Positions 7,157-16,500 of a DNA stretch of 35,541 bases are shown piece by piece (positions within the stretch are counted from its first letter, which is position 1; each line of letters begins with the position of its first letter). A model generated the notes under the pieces. That model had not been told where the DNA came from and searched no databases. It saw only the letters and a program-made list of their open reading frames with translations. Where the stretch lies: positions 1-35,541 of IMG/VR virus record IMGVR_UViG_3300005563_000066; one strand, written 5' to 3'. The position numbers were made by a program, and so were the translations under genes. This DNA is from a virus.

Positions 7157-7789
7157 TCAGTAGGTGAAGCCGGCCACTAGCTCCTCCAGCGTCCCCCAGA
7201 ACAGGTCGACGTCGACGGGCTGCCCCAGACCCGGCACGTCGACCGTCACGTTCTGGCCGTCAGCGAACTGCACGAACTTGGACGCGATGGTCGGCAGCCG
7301 CCCGTAGCGGGCGGCGTTGTAGTTGACCGACCCGCCTAGGGTCGGTATGACGTTGTCCTCGAGGAACGACTGTGACGCGTAGGCGATCGCCCCGCGCCCG
7401 GTCAGCGACCGCATCTGCGCCTCGAAGGCCGCGCCGCAGGCGCCGACCTGCGACGGGGTGTCGCCGTTCATCGTCTCCAGGTCCATCATGTTTATGAGGT
7501 CGCCCTTGCGGTGCCGGCCGCGCCGCGCTAGCAGCGAGGCCTGGGCGGCCCCCGGCCTGTCGGCGTGCACGAACCAGTACGAGCCGACGATTATGCCGGC
7601 TTCGTCGCACCGCTCGCAGAGCTCGTCGTGCATCTCGTCGAAGACGTTGGTGCTCTCACCGCACTTGATCCAGGCGAACTCGATGCCCGCGGCCTTGGCC
7701 GCGTGCAGCGAGCTCACCCTGGACAAGTGGTAGAGGTCGACGCCGAACACGCACTTGGACGGGTCTATGTACCTTGGCGGTACTAGCAT
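7157..7789 (-). CDS. Endolysin, GH25-family muramidase
   Basis: A 210-residue protein with the GH25 layout. An N-terminal FGVDLYHLS strand carries Asp18, IKCGES corresponds to the usual IKATEG, GIIVGSYWFVHA is the YHF strand, and INMMDLET holds the catalytic pair Asp103 and Glu105. A late VDVDLFWG (Asp194) matches the conserved C-terminal strand. It cleaves the MurNAc-GlcNAc glycan bond of peptidoglycan. The domain fills the whole protein, so there is no separate wall-binding domain and no signal peptide; release needs the holin encoded just upstream. The ATG follows an AGGGAGGG site. It is the last gene of the long - strand cluster. Confidence 0.82.
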   Translation of the reverse strand: MLVPPRYIDPSKCVFGVDLYHLSRVSSLHAAKAAGIEFAWIKCGESTNVFDEMHDELCERCDEAGIIVGSYWFVHADRPGAAQASLLARRGRHRKGDLINMMDLETMNGDTPSQVGACGAAFEAQMRSLTGRGAIAYASQSFLEDNVIPTLGGSVNYNAARYGRLPTIASKFVQFADGQNVTVDVPGLGQPVDVDLFWGTLEELVAGFTY

Positions 7790-7802
7790 CGGCCTGCCCT
7801 CC

Positions 7803-8033
7803 CTAGTTGCCGGACGTGTCCACGCCGCCCTCGGGCGTGTTCGCGTGCGGCGGCGTGCCGTACATGGCAGTCAGCAGGCCGCCGAAGAACAGCACCGTCG
7901 ACGCTGCGCCGACGACCGACTTTGCCGTGTTGCCCGGGATGGCGCCGATGGCGTCCTGGTGCGCCACGATGAAGCTGGCGCCCGACAGCAGGCCGCCCAG
8001 CACCGTGCTCCACTTTGGAAGCTTCAGTTTCAT
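7803..8033 (-). CDS. Holin (putative), small two-segment membrane protein
   Basis: A 76-residue protein. A short charged start (MKLKLPKW) is followed by two hydrophobic segments, about residues 10-26 (STVLGGLLSGASFIVA) and 38-58 (SVVGAASTVLFFGGLLTAMY), and a polar tail. Size, topology and its position directly before the endolysin gene (13 nt gap) fit a holin. The start follows AAAGGGGA. No family signature can be read, so another small membrane lysis protein is possible. Confidence 0.65.
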   Translation of the reverse strand: MKLKLPKWSTVLGGLLSGASFIVAHQDAIGAIPGNTAKSVVGAASTVLFFGGLLTAMYGTPPHANTPEGGVDTSGN

Positions 8034-8078
8034 GTATCTGTCCCCTTTCGCCGGCGTTCGCCGGCAGTCTGCCCGTGC

Positions 8079-8495
8079 CTAGTGCACGCGCACCCTTGGC
8101 AGCTTGTCGATTAGCTTGGCCGCGTGGTCCAGCACCCACACGAGCAGGCCGACAAGCGCGGCCATCTTACCGACGCGCACGTTCTCCCTGTGCCGCAGCT
8201 CCTCGACGGCCGACTTGCGCGCGGTGTCGGCCGCCTTGGCCTCCAGCACGCGCGCGGCCTCTATGACGGCGATGCGCTGGTCGTGCTGCTGCAGCGACAG
8301 CGATATGCGCGCCTCGGACTCTATGCGCGCTATCTCGTTGTCCTGGACAGTATGCGTCAACGTTATGATGTTCGAGTTGAGCTCGCGTATCGAGTCCGTA
8401 AGAGTCTGCAGCAGCAGACGACCCTCTGGGCTGACGGTGGCCTCGTCCATAGTTGTATCCCCTATAATTGCGTTGTCTAAAGACTTCCCTGCCAT
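8079..8495 (-). CDS. Coiled-coil protein with C-terminal membrane segment (XhlA-like lysis accessory?)
   Basis: A 138-residue protein. Residues ~25-105 are strongly helical and charged (likely coiled coil), and a single hydrophobic helix occupies ~110-128 (KMAALVGLLVWVLDHAAKLI). This is the layout of XhlA-type haemolysin or membrane anchors found next to phage holins, which is its position here. Two starts are plausible: the ATG at 8495, overlapping the tail-hub gene by 19 nt and preceded by AGGGGG, or the ATG at 8450, preceded by AGGGGA 7 nt upstream, giving 123 residues. I annotate the longer one. The role in lysis or membrane anchoring is inference. Confidence 0.6.
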   Translation of the reverse strand: MAGKSLDNAIIGDTTMDEATVSPEGRLLLQTLTDSIRELNSNIITLTHTVQDNEIARIESEARISLSLQQHDQRIAVIEAARVLEAKAADTARKSAVEELRHRENVRVGKMAALVGLLVWVLDHAAKLIDKLPRVRVH

Positions 8496-11158
8496 ACGTA
8501 CCCCCTGCCTACATATGAGTTCTTCTGGTAGATGCGTAGGTAGACGGTCGACTGCGCAGAGCCGAAGTCGGTCGTCTGGTCTGTCGCAAGGTATGTCGTC
8601 GACGTCGCGCCCGACACGGTTATGGTGCGCACCAGTGTCGTGTACGACGCGGAGTCCCAGACCTCGACGTCGAAGTTGTTCGGGTCCGACGGCGTGGACC
8701 CGGCCCACCGCGAGCGCGGCGTCCACCCGATGGACAGGTCGCCCGCCATGTTGCGGCTGCCGTTGACCGACGTCACCGAGTACGGCTCCCACTCCATGCC
8801 GTTGTACGTTATCGTCAGCGGCGACACCGAGCCGAGTGTCTGGCCGATCGGCACGAACTTCACGTACAGCACCGTGCCCAGGGCCGGGCCGCCTCCCCAC
8901 GGCGACGGCGTCACGCCCCACGCCCCGAGTGAGGAGTCGACGTGGACGGCGAACTCGGAGGACCCGTGCGTCGACATGAAGTTGTCCGTGCCGCGCTGGC
9001 CGCGCAGCAGGTTGGTAAGCCGCCACGTCTGCCCCGACAGCAGCGTCGCCGTCTGGAACTGTATTATCTCGTCGTTGACCCATAGGGCGTTCACGCCGTT
9101 GGCCAGGTCCGCGGATGAGCACGACGACGGCTGCCCGCGCAGGAACGTCACGTCCAGGTGGTTGGTCGTGTCCATGACGCCGTAGTTCGTCCACGAGCCG
9201 AGCGTGTTGATGCACGGGCCCATGAGCGTGTACACGTTCTTGGTCACGACGCCGGTGTAGGACGTGCCGCCGTCGAGCGACACGTATATGCCGACGCCCG
9301 AGGCGCCCGGCTGCCACACGGCGCCGAAGTACAGGTTCACGTGGCCGGACTGCGCGATCGCGTCGTTCGGGGCGTTCATCTGGAACACTATGTTGTTCAC
9401 GGACCCTGCCCCGTAGAACGGCACGCCGATGCCGCCGGTCGGGCTGCCGGCCACGAACTGCGAGTTGACGCCCAGGCTGTCGGCGACCAGCTGCAGCTGG
9501 CTGATGCCCATGATCGCCTCGTCCTTCTGCACCACGCGCACGCGCTTGTTCTGGCCCCCGTGCGGTATCATGAGGACGTCTGACGGGATGACGTCGGCGT
9601 TGCGCGGCCCGACCGCGCATGTGAACGAGTCGGCCTCAACCCAGGCTGTGTACAACAGCCGCTCGCAGAGCTGGCGCGCGAACGAGTCGTCCATGACCGC
9701 CGGGAACGTCATCGACTGGACGTTCTGCGACGTGTTCTGTGTGGACCGTATCGCGACCTGCGTGGCCTGCAGGTAGTTCCTCGCGGCCTCCGTGGCGTTC
9801 CACTGGAAGTAGTTGCACTCGACACGTGTGGGCAGCTCCCAGGACTGCTGCCGTTTGTAGTGCATCAGCACCGTGTCGTCCTGCATGCCGCCGCCGTCGG
9901 CGCCCCACTCGAGTGCGCCTAGGTCGTCGGTGGTCAGTGTCCGTGACGGGGCGCCGCCGCGCGGCACCCATATTATCTGGCCGTCGGCCTCGACGACGTC
10001 GGCGTTCATTATCAGGGCCAGCGGGTCCAGCGCGGCCTTGCCTATCTGCCGTATCGGGTTGCAGTAGCCGTAGACGCCCGGCCCTGTTATGGACGAGTCG
10101 ACGGCCTGCGTGAAGTCGAAGTCCGCGGGCGTGGCCACTGCGGACGACGGCGCCGGGTTGGTGCCGCCGGACGTCGTCCATGCGCCGAGCGTCGGAAAGG
10201 CCCGCACGCCGGCTATCGTGTACAGGACCGAGCCGGCGCCGTGGGACGCTATGATGCGCCAGTGCGACGTGGCCGGGTCCCACTTCATGGCGCACGAACC
10301 GTTGTCGTACACCAGGCTGTTGTCGGCTGTGCTGCGGCCGGACATGGAGTACGTGCCGTTGGCCGTGCCGGAGCCGGCCCCGGACACGGTGTACGTGGCG
10401 GGCTGCAGGCCGCACTGTAGCGATATGTCCGTGAGGACGTCGGCCGCCGTGTCGCCGTATGCCGTGTACTCTATCTGGATGTTGGGCAGGCGGTTGCCGT
10501 AGTTCGTGAGCAGCACGTCCTGGAACACCATGTAGGCCCAGCCGCGGTACGCGGGGCAGGGCTCGCCGGACACAGATAGCACCGAGGACATCAGGGGGTC
10601 GGCCGTCTGCGACTCGGTCCCGGTGTACATGCCCTCTATGTTTAGGCCGCTCTGTGTCGTTGGCGACTGCAGGCTGTCGTACACTATCTGGTCGTTGAAC
10701 CATACGCGGTCGATCGACTTGAGCGGGCCGGGGGCCACGAGCACGGCGAACGACGACGTGTACGAGTACACAGTCGTGCCGCCGCCCCCGCCGCCGCCCT
10801 TGCCGCCGCCGCCGACGTTCGACTGGTGCTCGACCAGGTCGGTCGCCCATATGACCTGCCCGGCGCCGCGGAACTGGCCCCACGTCTGCGGTATGAACGT
10901 GCCGTACGTCGATGATGTGACGCGCAGGTCGTCCAGCTTGCCGAGCGTCGTGGCGGGCATGTGTGGCGGGAACAGGAGGCCGCCGACGACCGTGCCGATG
11001 GCCCAGCCCCACTGTGCGCCCTGCACCGGGTTGGCTGGGTCGACCATGGCGCCGATGGCGGCCCCGACGACGCCGAACACGACCGTCGCGCCCCTCTGCT
11101 TCCGTCGGTCGCGCACGAGCCGCGACCGCAACCACCTTCGCCTAGACTCCCTGTTCAA
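8477..11158 (-). CDS. Tail hub / tip attachment protein (GTA rcc01698-like, lambda J-like)
   Basis: An 893-residue protein. After an Arg-rich start there is a glycine-zipper-like hydrophobic region (residues ~24-62), then the hallmark YGTFIPQTWGQFRGAGQVIWATD of phage hub proteins. A glycine-rich linker follows at ~114-127, and a large beta-rich body. The final ~90 residues form an Fn3-like domain. Such proteins close the tail tip and contact the receptor or the envelope during DNA entry. The start codon is TTG at 11158, with GGAGGGG just upstream, overlapping the NlpC/P60 gene by 17 nt. It ends the DUF2460-DUF2163-NlpC/P60-hub series known from gene transfer agents. Confidence 0.75.
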   Translation of the reverse strand: MNRESRRRWLRSRLVRDRRKQRGATVVFGVVGAAIGAMVDPANPVQGAQWGWAIGTVVGGLLFPPHMPATTLGKLDDLRVTSSTYGTFIPQTWGQFRGAGQVIWATDLVEHQSNVGGGGKGGGGGGGTTVYSYTSSFAVLVAPGPLKSIDRVWFNDQIVYDSLQSPTTQSGLNIEGMYTGTESQTADPLMSSVLSVSGEPCPAYRGWAYMVFQDVLLTNYGNRLPNIQIEYTAYGDTAADVLTDISLQCGLQPATYTVSGAGSGTANGTYSMSGRSTADNSLVYDNGSCAMKWDPATSHWRIIASHGAGSVLYTIAGVRAFPTLGAWTTSGGTNPAPSSAVATPADFDFTQAVDSSITGPGVYGYCNPIRQIGKAALDPLALIMNADVVEADGQIIWVPRGGAPSRTLTTDDLGALEWGADGGGMQDDTVLMHYKRQQSWELPTRVECNYFQWNATEAARNYLQATQVAIRSTQNTSQNVQSMTFPAVMDDSFARQLCERLLYTAWVEADSFTCAVGPRNADVIPSDVLMIPHGGQNKRVRVVQKDEAIMGISQLQLVADSLGVNSQFVAGSPTGGIGVPFYGAGSVNNIVFQMNAPNDAIAQSGHVNLYFGAVWQPGASGVGIYVSLDGGTSYTGVVTKNVYTLMGPCINTLGSWTNYGVMDTTNHLDVTFLRGQPSSCSSADLANGVNALWVNDEIIQFQTATLLSGQTWRLTNLLRGQRGTDNFMSTHGSSEFAVHVDSSLGAWGVTPSPWGGGPALGTVLYVKFVPIGQTLGSVSPLTITYNGMEWEPYSVTSVNGSRNMAGDLSIGWTPRSRWAGSTPSDPNNFDVEVWDSASYTTLVRTITVSGATSTTYLATDQTTDFGSAQSTVYLRIYQKNSYVGRGYVWQGSL

Positions 11159-11552
11159 AGCCCCTCCACCTGAACACCGCGACCACGCGGCGCCGCCACG
11201 AGTCGTTGATCGCGTGCTCAGCTACAACGCCTGCCGACTGGTACGCGTGCAGCATCTGACCGTCGCCGGTGTAGAAGCCGACGTGCTGCTCTTGGCCCAT
11301 CAGGTCGAACAGGAGCACGTCGCCCGACTCCCACTCGCCGAGCACCTGGTCGCACCATCTGGCCAGCTCTGACCGCATGACGCCGTTCGGCATGACGTGC
11401 GAGTAGTTGCGGTTGTCGTAGTGCATGCCGTACACGGAGTTGAACACGCATATGACCAGGCCGCAGCAATCCACGCCGACGCCGAGCTCCCGCCCGGTGT
11501 GCACGAACGGAGTGCCCAGCCACCTCCTGGCCTCGTTGACTACGTTGCTCAT
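11142..11552 (-). CDS. NlpC/P60-family tail-tip cell-wall peptidase
   Basis: A 136-residue protein beginning at the ATG that shares TCAT/ATGA with the upstream gene. VDCCGLVI holds the likely catalytic Cys29 (DCxGLV motif), and HVGFYTG holds His90, the second catalytic residue; a further His102 lies in MLHAYQS. By family it is a papain-like gamma-D-glutamyl-diamino-acid or similar endopeptidase. In tail tips it opens peptidoglycan locally during DNA injection. It lies between the DUF2163-like protein and the hub, the usual order for this module. Catalytic residues appear intact. Confidence 0.82.
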   Translation of the reverse strand: MSNVVNEARRWLGTPFVHTGRELGVGVDCCGLVICVFNSVYGMHYDNRNYSHVMPNGVMRSELARWCDQVLGEWESGDVLLFDLMGQEQHVGFYTGDGQMLHAYQSAGVVAEHAINDSWRRRVVAVFRWRGFEQGV

Positions 11553-12868
11553 GAGTGCCCCGACTTCAGTATAAGGTCCGTGCCCGGCAGGTACGGGAAG
11601 CCACGGAAGTTGACGACGTTGTTCCACTTATTGTTGCACGTGGTGACCAGCCGGTCGCAGCCGGCCGTCACGACCGCGTGGTCGCCGGGTGCGACCGGGT
11701 ACGGGAACGGCAGGCCGATCTGCAGCAGGTCTGACGTCGTCGCCGGCGTGCCCTCAAGTGTCAGTATGAGCGCGGTCACCGAGATGTCGTGCAGGTGCTG
11801 GCCGACGTCGTTGTGGAACTGCAGGCACCCGTTGATGCTGTTGCCCGGCGAGCCGGCCGCGGTGTTGATGGCCGTGAGCGTTGCCTGTCCGAGCTGCAGG
11901 TTGTGCTGGTACTCGCCGCTCCAGCCCTCGTTGGCGACGAGGTACTGGTCGCCGACGGGCAGCTGCACGTATAGGCCCGTCGTGCCCTGCTGGGCCTGCG
12001 ACACAAGACTCCACACCTCGACCAGCGACAGCCACGCGTTGGTCCACACTCCTTGCGGTATCGGTATGCTGAAGTTGGTGCCGCAGGATGTGACCCAGCC
12101 GGACGACGTGTTGCTGTTGAACGGCACCGAGCCCGGCGACGCCGGTGACGACGCGGAGTTGGCGGTGACGATGGACCCGCCGTTGCCGTGCACCTTGACC
12201 TCGCGCTCGATGTTGGCGTTCTGGCCGGTCGTGAACTTCATGGTGCCGTACGAGTAGTAGCCGCCCGTCAGGACGATGCCGCTCATGTGTATGTTAAGGT
12301 CGTCGTCCACTGACGTGACCGTGCCGGTCGAGGACACCGGGTTGCCCGACATGTCGGTCGTCCCGGCGAACTTGCACCGGGAGTCCATGAAGCGCGCGAC
12401 CTGGCACGTCGGCACTACCGAGTCCCCGACCTGCTGGCTCATTAGCTGCGTCAGCGACCTGAGCTCGACGACGAATGTGCCGTCGGACGTCTTGAAGTCG
12501 CCGAGCACGCCGTTAATGACCACCATGCCCAGCATGGTCAGGTCCGCCGGGTTGACGACGAACATCTGCAGGCGGGCCTTGTCGTACACGCCGGCGTAGA
12601 TGTCCGCGTCCGTGATGGACACCGAGACTAGCAGGCCGGTCACCTCCATGTTGTCGACGCCGGACCCCGCCGAGGACGACGCGGCAGACCCGAGTATGGC
12701 GTTCCCGTGCTCGTACGTGACGCCGTCCACGGTCAGGTCCGAGTCCCACGTCGTGAAGCCGAGCACGCGGTTCCAGGGGGCCTGCGTGGTCACCTTGACG
12801 CATATCGCCATCTGCATTGTCTCGCCGCGCATCCATCCTTTGAGCGCGGGCGTAACGTCCCTTGGCAT
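11549..12868 (-). CDS. DUF2163 / Phage_BR0599-like distal tail protein with inserted beta domain
   Basis: A 439-residue protein. Residues 1-225 follow the DUF2163 pattern (FTTWDSDLTVDGVTYEH, then paired cysteines Cys155 and Cys165 in PTCQVARFMDSRCKF). Residues 376-439 are the matching C-terminal BR0599 block, including AGCDRLVTTCNNKWNN and NFRGFPYLPGTD. Between them, residues ~235-375 (about 11744-12166) form an extra beta-rich, aromatic-containing domain absent from the standard family as I know it. The core makes the tail-tip cap or baseplate hub with DUF2460 and NlpC/P60 proteins. The start is one base after the previous stop (TAATG). The role of the inserted domain, perhaps ligand or glycan binding, is inference. 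Confidence 0.75.
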   Translation of the reverse strand: MPRDVTPALKGWMRGETMQMAICVKVTTQAPWNRVLGFTTWDSDLTVDGVTYEHGNAILGSAASSSAGSGVDNMEVTGLLVSVSITDADIYAGVYDKARLQMFVVNPADLTMLGMVVINGVLGDFKTSDGTFVVELRSLTQLMSQQVGDSVVPTCQVARFMDSRCKFAGTTDMSGNPVSSTGTVTSVDDDLNIHMSGIVLTGGYYSYGTMKFTTGQNANIEREVKVHGNGGSIVTANSASSPASPGSVPFNSNTSSGWVTSCGTNFSIPIPQGVWTNAWLSLVEVWSLVSQAQQGTTGLYVQLPVGDQYLVANEGWSGEYQHNLQLGQATLTAINTAAGSPGNSINGCLQFHNDVGQHLHDISVTALILTLEGTPATTSDLLQIGLPFPYPVAPGDHAVVTAGCDRLVTTCNNKWNNVVNFRGFPYLPGTDLILKSGHS

Positions 12869-13506
12869 TAGTCCCTGATCTCCACTACGTTTATCTCGCC
12901 CCAGGAGTGCACCGTCGACGCCTCCTGCGTGAACTTCATCTCGTCGACGTCGAACCTAGCGTGCACGTCGAACTGCCCGCGCCACGTCATTACATGCCCG
13001 GTCTGCGACGTCAGTATCGTCAGCACGCCCGACGTGTAGTCCAGCGTGTAGTCCGTGCCGGACGTCAGCAGCGTGCCGTTGGCGTACACAGTTATGGTGC
13101 CGGTCACCGGCTTCGTGATCTTGCGGCTGGACGTCGTGACGCCGTTGGTGTACCGCTTGAACATCTGCATCGTGCCGGAGCCGGAGTACGTGTTGGACCC
13201 GGACGCGTCCAGGAAGAAGCCTATGTGCGCGCCCGTGCTGATGTCCGTGTCGTTGTAGTCGGCCCAGTCCTTGTACCTGAAGCTGTTCAGCCGCCCCTGC
13301 ACGTTGATGAAGAACGACTGCAGCTGGAACATCTGTTTGGGCGTCTTCAGGTTGTGCGCAACGTTCCACTTGTACCGCGGCAGCGTCCACTGCCCTATGC
13401 GCTGCTCGATGCCGGACCCCGTCACTATGACGAGCGTGTTGAACGACGGGCCGCCCTGGGCGCCCTGGCTGATGGCCGTCGGGAACTGCACGTCTATGAA
13501 GGCCAT
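12868..13506 (-). CDS. DUF2460 distal tail / baseplate protein
   Basis: A 212-residue protein with the DUF2460 (TIGR02217-type) pattern: an N-terminal FIDVQFPTAISQGAQGGP, the central NSFRYKDWADYN, and an MQMFKRYTNG followed by a Thr/Gly-rich strand series and ITVYANGTLL. In gene transfer agents and related phages this protein forms the ring just below the tail tube. It is located directly after the tape measure, as expected, with a 4-nt gap, and overlaps the next start by one base. No abnormalities are seen. Confidence 0.8.
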   Translation of the reverse strand: MAFIDVQFPTAISQGAQGGPSFNTLVIVTGSGIEQRIGQWTLPRYKWNVAHNLKTPKQMFQLQSFFINVQGRLNSFRYKDWADYNDTDISTGAHIGFFLDASGSNTYSGSGTMQMFKRYTNGVTTSSRKITKPVTGTITVYANGTLLTSGTDYTLDYTSGVLTILTSQTGHVMTWRGQFDVHARFDVDEMKFTQEASTVHSWGEINVVEIRD

Positions 13507-13510
13507 GTCG

Positions 13511-16500
13511 TCACCTGTTCCTGTTCAGGGCCATGCGGGCCGCAGCCGCCGACCGCTCCTGTATCTGGCTCTGCGTCCTCTGGCCGGAGAACGACCTTGC
13601 GTCCGTCGCCATTACTGTGATGTGCTGGTGCAAGTGGACGTCGCCTCCGCCGCCAGAGCCGCCGCCCGGCCCGCCCGTGCGGCCCGGGTGGGCGGTGTCC
13701 GGCCGTATCCACATGTTGCCCGCGCCGTCGACCGTGAGGTACTCGCGTCTGTTCTCACCGACGAGGTAGGAGCGGCCCTTCTCAACGGGCGCGCCCACAG
13801 CGGCCTGTGTCGAGCCTGTTGTCGTGCCGGCTATGTCGCCGCCTCCAGCGCCTATGCCGCCGCCGGTCGAGTCGCCGCCGCCGCCGCCTGCCGCGCCGAA
13901 CGCCATGCCCATCAGCTTGGGTATCTGGTTGATGAGCATGTTGTAGAATTGCGACGCCAACCACTTAGCGGCTAGCTCGTACAGCATCTGGTCGAAGTCC
14001 TGCACAATCTCGGAGAATATGCCCTTGAACCCGTGCTCGCGAATGCGCATCAGAGAGTTGTAAACTATCTGCTCCATACCGTCCATTATGTCCGTGAGCA
14101 GCTTCTTGACCTCCGCCATCTTCTTCAGCTTGTTGAAGGCGTTCTGCTGGTCCTTGGACATCTTGTTCCACTGCGCGTCCGTTATGACGATGCCGTCGAC
14201 GGTGTGGGACATGGTCGAGTTTATGTCCTTGAGCCCCTCGTTGACGCGCTTGTTTATGTCGTTGAGCTCGCGCGCCGCCTTGGCCGCCTGCTGGTTGGCC
14301 CAGACCAGCTCGAACAGGGCGCGCGCCTCCGCCTCCATGGCCGACCTCTGCTGCGGCGACGCGGCGTCCCAGCGGTCCTTCTGCTTGTCCTCGTACCCGG
14401 CCAGGAACTCGGACCACGCGCCCTCCTTAGCGTCGTCCCCGCCCTTGGCCTTAAGTAGGTCGTCCTTGGACTTGCGCAACGAGTCGTTCAGGAAGTCGGC
14501 GGCGTCCTTGGCCTGCTGTGCCTCCTTGGCCGTCTCCTCCTTGTGCTTCGTCGCGGCCTCTGCGTTCTTGACGCGCTCGGCGTACAGGTCTGCCAGGGCG
14601 TGCGCCGCGTCCTCGCCGGTGTTGACAAGCCGCTGCAGCTCCTTGAGCTCGTTTGCGTTGAACGTGCCGACCTTGCCGCCCTTGAATATGTCCATGGCAG
14701 CATCGCCCGGCGCCTTGAGGAGCTCGGCGGCCTGCTTGTTCTGTGCGATGAGTGCTAGCAGGCGCTGCTGTGGCGTCTCCTCCTTCTTGGCCGGCTCGCC
14801 GACTGCGTCGGCGATGGACTTCATCTGGTCGTCCGCGCTCTTGTCGAAGTCTGTGTTGTCGGCGTGCGCGTTGGTCACGAACAGCTGGTGCAGCATGCTC
14901 ATCCAGTCGAACTTGCCGCTGGGCTTGCCGCGCGACACGCCGGTGCCTGGCTGCAGCGTGTACTGGCCGTTGACGAGGCCGACAGGCATGGGCGCTATGG
15001 CGTCCTGCGGCAGCGGCCCCATGTAGGACCTGATGGCGTCCATTGATGGGTTGCCGGCCATGTTCCAGGCGTGGGCGTACTTGCCCTTCGGGTCGAACAG
15101 CTCAAGCTGCAGCTGCCGGACGTTCTTGTTCGGACCGGCGTCGCCGGCGATGGCCTGCCGCTTCTGGTCGAGCTGCGCCGCGTCGATGTCGGACTGTATG
15201 GCGAGGTACTTGCGCGTCTCGTCGTTGAGCTTGGCCTGCGCCAGTACCTGCGCGTACATCGCGTTCGTGACCAGCTTGAGCTGGCCGTGCTGCCGGTCCC
15301 ACATGACGTCGGCCGCGTCGCCCTCGGTGTACATCCCGTTGTACGCCTGGCGGAGCTGGTCCAGCTTCTCGCGTGCGGCGTCCATGGCCTGCTGGAACGG
15401 GCTCTCCTTCTCCTTCTTGTGCTTGCCGCCGGGGTCGTCGTGTCCGGGCGGCGCGATCGTCGGGTCGACGCCCTTGTACGCCGAGTCGCTGTTGCCCAGG
15501 TCGGGCACTATGGTCGACGGGTCCGTGGCTAGCGCCAGCGCGGCGTCCGCCTTGGCCAGGCGCGCGCGCGCCTTGGCCGTGTCCTTGCCTGCCTTGATGG
15601 CGCGGTTGAGGTCGGCCTGTGCCTGCGTCTGGGCCTTGTAGGCCGCGACCACCTCGCGCCTGTGCTTGGCCTCCTGCTGCAGCGTCGCGTTGACCTGGTC
15701 CTGGTCCGCCTTGTTGCGGCGCTGGAGGCCCAGCAGCCTGTTGAGGTACGCCTCGTAGTCTGCCCTGTCCTTCGCGGTCATGCGCCGCATGTACGGCTCG
15801 GTTGTCTGGCTGCCGGTTACGTTGTTGAAGAACGTGTTCGTGGTCTGCCGGACGTACGGGTTGCCGGACGCGATGTCGGCCGGGTCGGCCCCGCCGGCCT
15901 TCCACTTCCACATGCCGTCGCCGCCGCGCCGGGGCACGAGGCCGTGCGTCAGCGACCACTTGACGCGCGCGATGTCGGTGGCGTACTGGTCCGCGCCCTT
16001 GACTGTGACGTTGCCGTTTGCGTCCGTGTCGCCGCCCGCCAGCGTGACCTTGTCCTTGATGTTCTTCGACTCGTTGACGGCGATCTGCGCGAGGGTCAGG
16101 TCGCGGAGCTGGGCGGCGGACTTCTCCGCGGCGTCGCCCATGAGCGATATGGCCTCGCCCTCCTTGTTGTACCCCGACACCAGCTCGGGCGCGATCTGCG
16201 CCAGCCTCTGCAGTATGTCGTGCATCTCCAGGTGGCGCTTGTGCGCGTTGCCCGACTCCGAGGCGAGCTCCTTGTACCGCACGACCAGCTTGCGCACCTC
16301 GACCGCGTTGTCGTAGTGGGCCTTGGTCAGCGCGTCGGACTTCTCCGTGAGCTTGTCAAGCTCGGCGCGCGTGATGACGTGCTCCCTCTGCAGGTCGCCG
16401 TACTTGCCGACGAGCAGGCCGACGGCGGTCACTATGGCCGCAATGACGATGCCCCACGGACCGAAGCGCGCCAGCAGGGCCTTGCTGGCCAGCGCCTCCT

